From the NCBI GenBank assembly GCA_025357995.1, contig JANYLF010000001.1:1-26042 (forward strand): a stretch of DNA of 26,042 bases. The letters run 5' to 3'. A model generated the notes under the pieces. The model was not told the DNA's origin. It did no database searches and saw nothing but the letters and a program-made list of their open reading frames with translations. The stretch is from Acidimicrobiia bacterium. GTDB lineage: Bacteria; Actinomycetota; Acidimicrobiia; IMCC26256; JAENVU01. Position numbers and translations under genes: made by a program. Below are positions 23,087-26,042 of this stretch, piece by piece. Each line of letters begins with the position of its first letter. Within the stretch, counting starts at the first letter, position 1.

Positions 23087-23859
23087 CACAGGGCCGACGC
23101 GTAGCCGCCATCGACCGGATACACCTGACCCGTGATCCACTCGGCCGCATCACTGCAGAGCAAGACCGCGAGCGGCGCGGAGTCGTCGACGCGGCCGATC
23201 CGACCCGCCGGGTAATTCCGGGCCAGCTTCGCTTCGAGCTCGGGCTGTTCCACGAGCGCCGCGGCCAACTGGCCATGATTCATGGTGCCGAGCGCGATGC
23301 AATTGACGGTCACACCGTCCCGACCCACCTCGGCCGCAAGCCCGCGCGAGAAGCCCATCGCCGCAGCTTTGGCCGCGCCGTACACCACTTGCTTGCGTTC
23401 GCCTTTGCGCCCGGCATCGGACACGATGGTGAGCACGCGACCCCATCGCCGATCGATCATGAACGGCAGGTACGCACGCGTCACGTGGAGCACTGCCGCG
23501 AGATTGAGGCGCAGAAGCGGATCCCACTCCTCCGGCCCGGTCTCCACGAACGGCTTGACCGTGATGCCTTCGGGGGGAATCCCCGCGTTGTTGACCAGGA
23601 TGTCGACCGCGCCGGTTTCCGCCACCATGCGCGCGACCTCGACCGGGTCGCAGACGTCGGCAATCACCGGCGACGCGCTCCCCTGCTCGGCCTGGATCTC
23701 GCGACATACCGTCTCGGCTCGGTCGGCAAACAGATCGTTGACCCAGATGTGCGCGCCGGCACGAGCCATCTGAATCGCGATCGCGCGCCCCACGCCACCA
23801 CCCCCGCCGGTGATGACCGCGGTCCGTCCTGCAATGAAGTTGGACCAATCTCGGATCAC
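23086..23859 (-). CDS. Short-chain dehydrogenase/reductase (SDR)
   Basis: 257 residues, classical SDR. The cofactor motif TGGGGGVG is at 17-24, NNAG at 90-93, and the catalytic S147, Y160 and K164 are present (VSDAG, YGAAK). Asp42 at the end of strand 2 suggests NAD rather than NADP. The C-terminal ITGQVYPVDGG is typical of the FabG-like group. The substrate is unknown. The start is GTG 23859, 18 nt after the rnj stop; the ribosome binding site is weak (GAGC). It lies within the operon rnj-SDR-GNAT. Confidence 0.9.
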   Translation of the reverse strand: MIRDWSNFIAGRTAVITGGGGGVGRAIAIQMARAGAHIWVNDLFADRAETVCREIQAEQGSASPVIADVCDPVEVARMVAETGAVDILVNNAGIPPEGITVKPFVETGPEEWDPLLRLNLAAVLHVTRAYLPFMIDRRWGRVLTIVSDAGRKGERKQVVYGAAKAAAMGFSRGLAAEVGRDGVTVNCIALGTMNHGQLAAALVEQPELEAKLARNYPAGRIGRVDDSAPLAVLLCSDAAEWITGQVYPVDGGYASAL

Positions 23860-23877
23860 GGCCGGCTCATTTCGTGA

Positions 23878-25545
23878 TCAGACTTCGATGACGACCGGAA
23901 TCACGGCCGGGCGTCGCTTCGTCCGTTCACTGATGAACTTTCCGAGCGCGCGTCGTGCGTTGCGACGCACGGTCTCGAAGTCGGTCGTGCCCCCCTCGAT
24001 CGCGTCGACCACGGCGGCGCGCACCGCCTCTTTGGCCTCCTCGAGGAGTTCCTCGGCCTCCGGCGCGTATACCCAACCCTTGGTCACGATCTCGGGACCG
24101 CTCACGATCTCGCTCTTGCGCTTGTCGACGGTGACGAAGACGACGACGACGCCTTCCTCCGCGAGTTGGCGACGGTCGCGCAGCACTCCCTGGCCGATGT
24201 CGCTGACGATGCCGTCGACGTACGTGTAGCCCGACGGCACCGCGTCGAGCGCGACCGTCATCCCCTTGTCGGTAATGGTGACCGCGTCGCCGTCTTCGCA
24301 TACCAGCACGTGGGAGGGATCGACGCCGGAATCCTCCGCGAGCTCCGCGTGATGCACCATGTGGCGAAACTCGCCGTGGACCGGCACGAACCAATCGGGC
24401 TGCACCAAGTTGAGGATGAACTTCAACTCCTCCTGCGACGCGTGACCCGACACGTGTACCGGCGCGTTGCCATCGTGCACCACATGCGCGCCGGCGCGAT
24501 AGAACGCGTCAATCACTCGACTCACATTGCTCTCGTTGCCGGGAATCGCGTGTGCAGAGATGACGACCACGTCTTCGCGCCCGACCTTGACGTACTTGTG
24601 CTCACCCGAGGCCATGAGCGCGAGCGCGCTCATCGGCTCACCCTGCGACCCGGTACAGATGATGCACAGCTCGCCCGGTGGGTAGTTGACCGCGTCGTCG
24701 ACATCGATCACACGGTCTGCGGGGATGTCGATCATGCCCATCTCGCGGGCGAGCGTGACGTTCTTGCTCATCGACCGTCCCACGAACGCGACGCGCCGAC
24801 CGCTCCCTATCGCCGCCTGCGCGACTTGCTGCACACGGTGGAGGTGCGACGCGAAGCTCGCAACGATCACGCGCTTGCCGACGTGTTCGCGGAACAGCCC
24901 GCGCAGCGCCGCACCGACGGTGGATTCCGACGGCGTGAAACCGGGGCGCTCGGCGTTGGTGCTGTCCGAGAGCAGCAGCCGCACCCCGCCCGGCCGCGTC
25001 GCGATCTCGCCGAGTCGCGCGAGGTCGGTACGGCGACCGTCGACGGGCGTGAGGTCGAGTTTGAAGTCGCCCGTGTGCAGGATCGTGCCTTGGGGCGTGT
25101 GGTACGCCGCGGCAAATGCGTGCGGCACCGAGTGAGTGACGGGCACGAACTCCACGTCGAACGGCCCGATCATCCGCCGCTCGCCGTCATGCACGGGTAC
25201 GAATTCGGTGCGATCGAGCAGCCCGGCTTCTTCGATCCGCGACTTCGCCATTCCGAGCGACAGCGGCGATCCGTAGATCGGGAACGACAGGTCACGCAGC
25301 AGGAACGAGAAACCACCCGCGTGGTCCTCGTGGGCGTGCGTGAGCACTGCGCCTTCCACGTCGTCGGCCCGTTCGCGCAGGTACGTGAAGTCCGGCAGCA
25401 CGAGGTCGACTCCGGGCATATCGACCTCGGGGAACATGATCCCGCAGTCGACGATCAGAATGCGTCCTGCCACCTCGATACAGAAGCAGTTACGGCCGAT
25501 CTCACCGAGACCGCCGAGAAACACGATGCGTACCGGGTCCGCCAC
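23878..25545 (-). CDS. rnj: Ribonuclease J
   Basis: 555 residues, normal length. Metallo-beta-lactamase/beta-CASP ribonuclease with 5'-3' exonuclease and endonuclease activity in mRNA decay and rRNA maturation. The zinc ligands are in HAHEDH (70-75), H138 (PVTHS) and D160 (HTGDFKLD); the beta-CASP part has SDSTNAERPG (193-202), CTGSQGEP, HVSGHAS (364-370) and PVHGEFRH (388-395). A C-terminal domain follows. GTG 25545 is chosen because TAGCCT lies exactly 6 nt upstream. dapA, the usual actinobacterial neighbour upstream, is absent; a molybdenum enzyme gene lies there. Confidence 0.96.
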   Translation of the reverse strand: MADPVRIVFLGGLGEIGRNCFCIEVAGRILIVDCGIMFPEVDMPGVDLVLPDFTYLRERADDVEGAVLTHAHEDHAGGFSFLLRDLSFPIYGSPLSLGMAKSRIEEAGLLDRTEFVPVHDGERRMIGPFDVEFVPVTHSVPHAFAAAYHTPQGTILHTGDFKLDLTPVDGRRTDLARLGEIATRPGGVRLLLSDSTNAERPGFTPSESTVGAALRGLFREHVGKRVIVASFASHLHRVQQVAQAAIGSGRRVAFVGRSMSKNVTLAREMGMIDIPADRVIDVDDAVNYPPGELCIICTGSQGEPMSALALMASGEHKYVKVGREDVVVISAHAIPGNESNVSRVIDAFYRAGAHVVHDGNAPVHVSGHASQEELKFILNLVQPDWFVPVHGEFRHMVHHAELAEDSGVDPSHVLVCEDGDAVTITDKGMTVALDAVPSGYTYVDGIVSDIGQGVLRDRRQLAEEGVVVVFVTVDKRKSEIVSGPEIVTKGWVYAPEAEELLEEAKEAVRAAVVDAIEGGTTDFETVRRNARRALGKFISERTKRRPAVIPVVIEV

Positions 25546-25551
25546 GGGCGC

Positions 25552-25557
25552 AGGCTA
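25552..25557 (-). promoter_or_regulatory. -10 element for leaderless rnj
   Basis: TAGCCT, then GCGCCC, then GTG on the minus strand, within the 71-bp gap after the molybdopterin oxidoreductase gene. No -35 is recognised. Confidence 0.65.
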
Positions 25558-25616
25558 CCCGGTGATCGGTTCGGCGCCCCTGCCGTGTCAGTGAGCGACG
25601 ACCCAGGCCGACGCCC

Positions 25617-26042
25617 TCAGGCCGGACCGACCTCGACGCGGGTGTCGTTGAAACACGCGCCGCCCGCGAGATCCGACAACGTGTCGGGCGTCAGGGCGTT
25701 CGCGGTGAGACCGTCCGCGAAGTCCCTGCACCACGAGCCCTTGGGCATCGTGATCACACCGGCGCGCAGCGTCGAGTCGATCTTCAGCACCGTGACAATC
25801 GACGCACGGTCGTTGTACACCCGCACGGGTTGGCGGTCGGTGAGGCCGCGGGCGTCGGCATCGGTGGGATGCACCCGCACGGCGGTATCGGCCGGTTGAA
25901 ACTCAGAGAACATCGAGTTGATGGTCTTGGTGGTGGCGGGCGTGATGAGTGTGAGTGGATACTCGTCGACGAGCGCGACGTATCGAGGGACGCCCAGCGC
26001 GGGCAGCTCGGCGAGATGCGCCTTGGCGTCGGCGTGGGTGGG
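25617..26042 (-). CDS. Molybdopterin-dependent oxidoreductase, C-terminal fragment (start outside window)
   Basis: I read the minus strand in frame from 26042 to TGA 25617: 141 residues, open at the window edge. It is the molybdopterin dinucleotide-binding domain of the formate dehydrogenase/DMSO reductase family: LTLITPATTKTINSMFSE, then VRVHPTDADARGL, VRVYNDR, MPKGSW, NALTPDTLSDLAGGACFNDTRVEV. The substrate cannot be inferred from this part. A methionine at 25913 begins a frame but is internal to the domain, so it is not a start. It ends 71 bp upstream of rnj on the same strand. Confidence 0.88.
   Translation of the reverse strand, partial: PTHADAKAHLAELPALGVPRYVALVDEYPLTLITPATTKTINSMFSEFQPADTAVRVHPTDADARGLTDRQPVRVYNDRASIVTVLKIDSTLRAGVITMPKGSWCRDFADGLTANALTPDTLSDLAGGACFNDTRVEVGPA

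Noticed and set aside
1..26042. tRNA genes, CRISPR arrays, IS elements or prophage genes
   Set aside because: I looked in the intergenic stretches for cloverleaf-like arms, regular direct repeats with spacers, and transposase or integrase motifs, and saw none.

Overview
The window is high-GC DNA from an actinobacterium; an uncultured-type lineage near the class Acidimicrobiia is my best guess. The basis is the housekeeping gene order (rimO-pgsA-cinA-thpR next to recA; miaB-miaA-dapF-hflX; rnj and ftsK), the LexA box type, the TANNNT -10 elements and the many leaderless starts. The lineage is inferred from gene content and was not tested by any search. I see no tRNA, rRNA, CRISPR array, insertion sequence or prophage gene.

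Layout. Positions 1-6534 (minus strand) hold miaB, miaA, dapF, hflX, dapC and a truncated dapD: tRNA A37 modification, a ribosome-associated GTPase and three steps of the succinylase branch of diaminopimelate/lysine synthesis. Several genes overlap by 4 bp. Positions 6586-9495 (plus) hold a 14-codon leader ORF abutting a TauE/SafE permease, then a secreted sedolisin (S53) protease. Positions 9616-11378 hold recA (minus) and a divergent DinB/DUF664 gene (plus) around one LexA box. Positions 11391-15058 (minus) hold rimO-pgsA-cinA-thpR, packed with 1-4 bp overlaps or a 10-nt gap. Positions 15099-16667 (plus) hold a beta-lactamase-fold serine hydrolase and a small membrane protein. Positions 16799-19152 (minus) hold a methyltransferase and an FAD-linked oxidase. 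Positions 19153-19501 have no convincing gene but carry a striking 54-bp palindrome. Positions 19502-25545 (minus) hold rnj (RNase J), an SDR, a tandem GNAT and ftsK. Positions 25617-26042 are the C-terminal end of a molybdopterin oxidoreductase.

The strongest window-wide signal is promoter architecture. Seven genes (dapD, dapC, rimO, the serine hydrolase, the methyltransferase, ftsK, rnj) have TANNNT exactly 6 nt before an ATG or GTG and no clear Shine-Dalgarno sequence. miaB (8 nt) and the TauE leader ORF (7 nt) nearly match. This predicts leaderless mRNAs starting at the start codon. In contrast recA, the DinB gene, the sedolisin, cinA, the small membrane protein and the FAD oxidase have visible ribosome binding sites.

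Other points for a second look: a DapF whose first catalytic Cys is Ser; the recA promoter with its LexA box between -35 and -10 and a hairpin at the predicted mRNA 5' end; the leader peptide touching the TauE gene; and several palindromes in intergenic DNA. I did not find an obviously new multi-gene defence or biosynthetic system.
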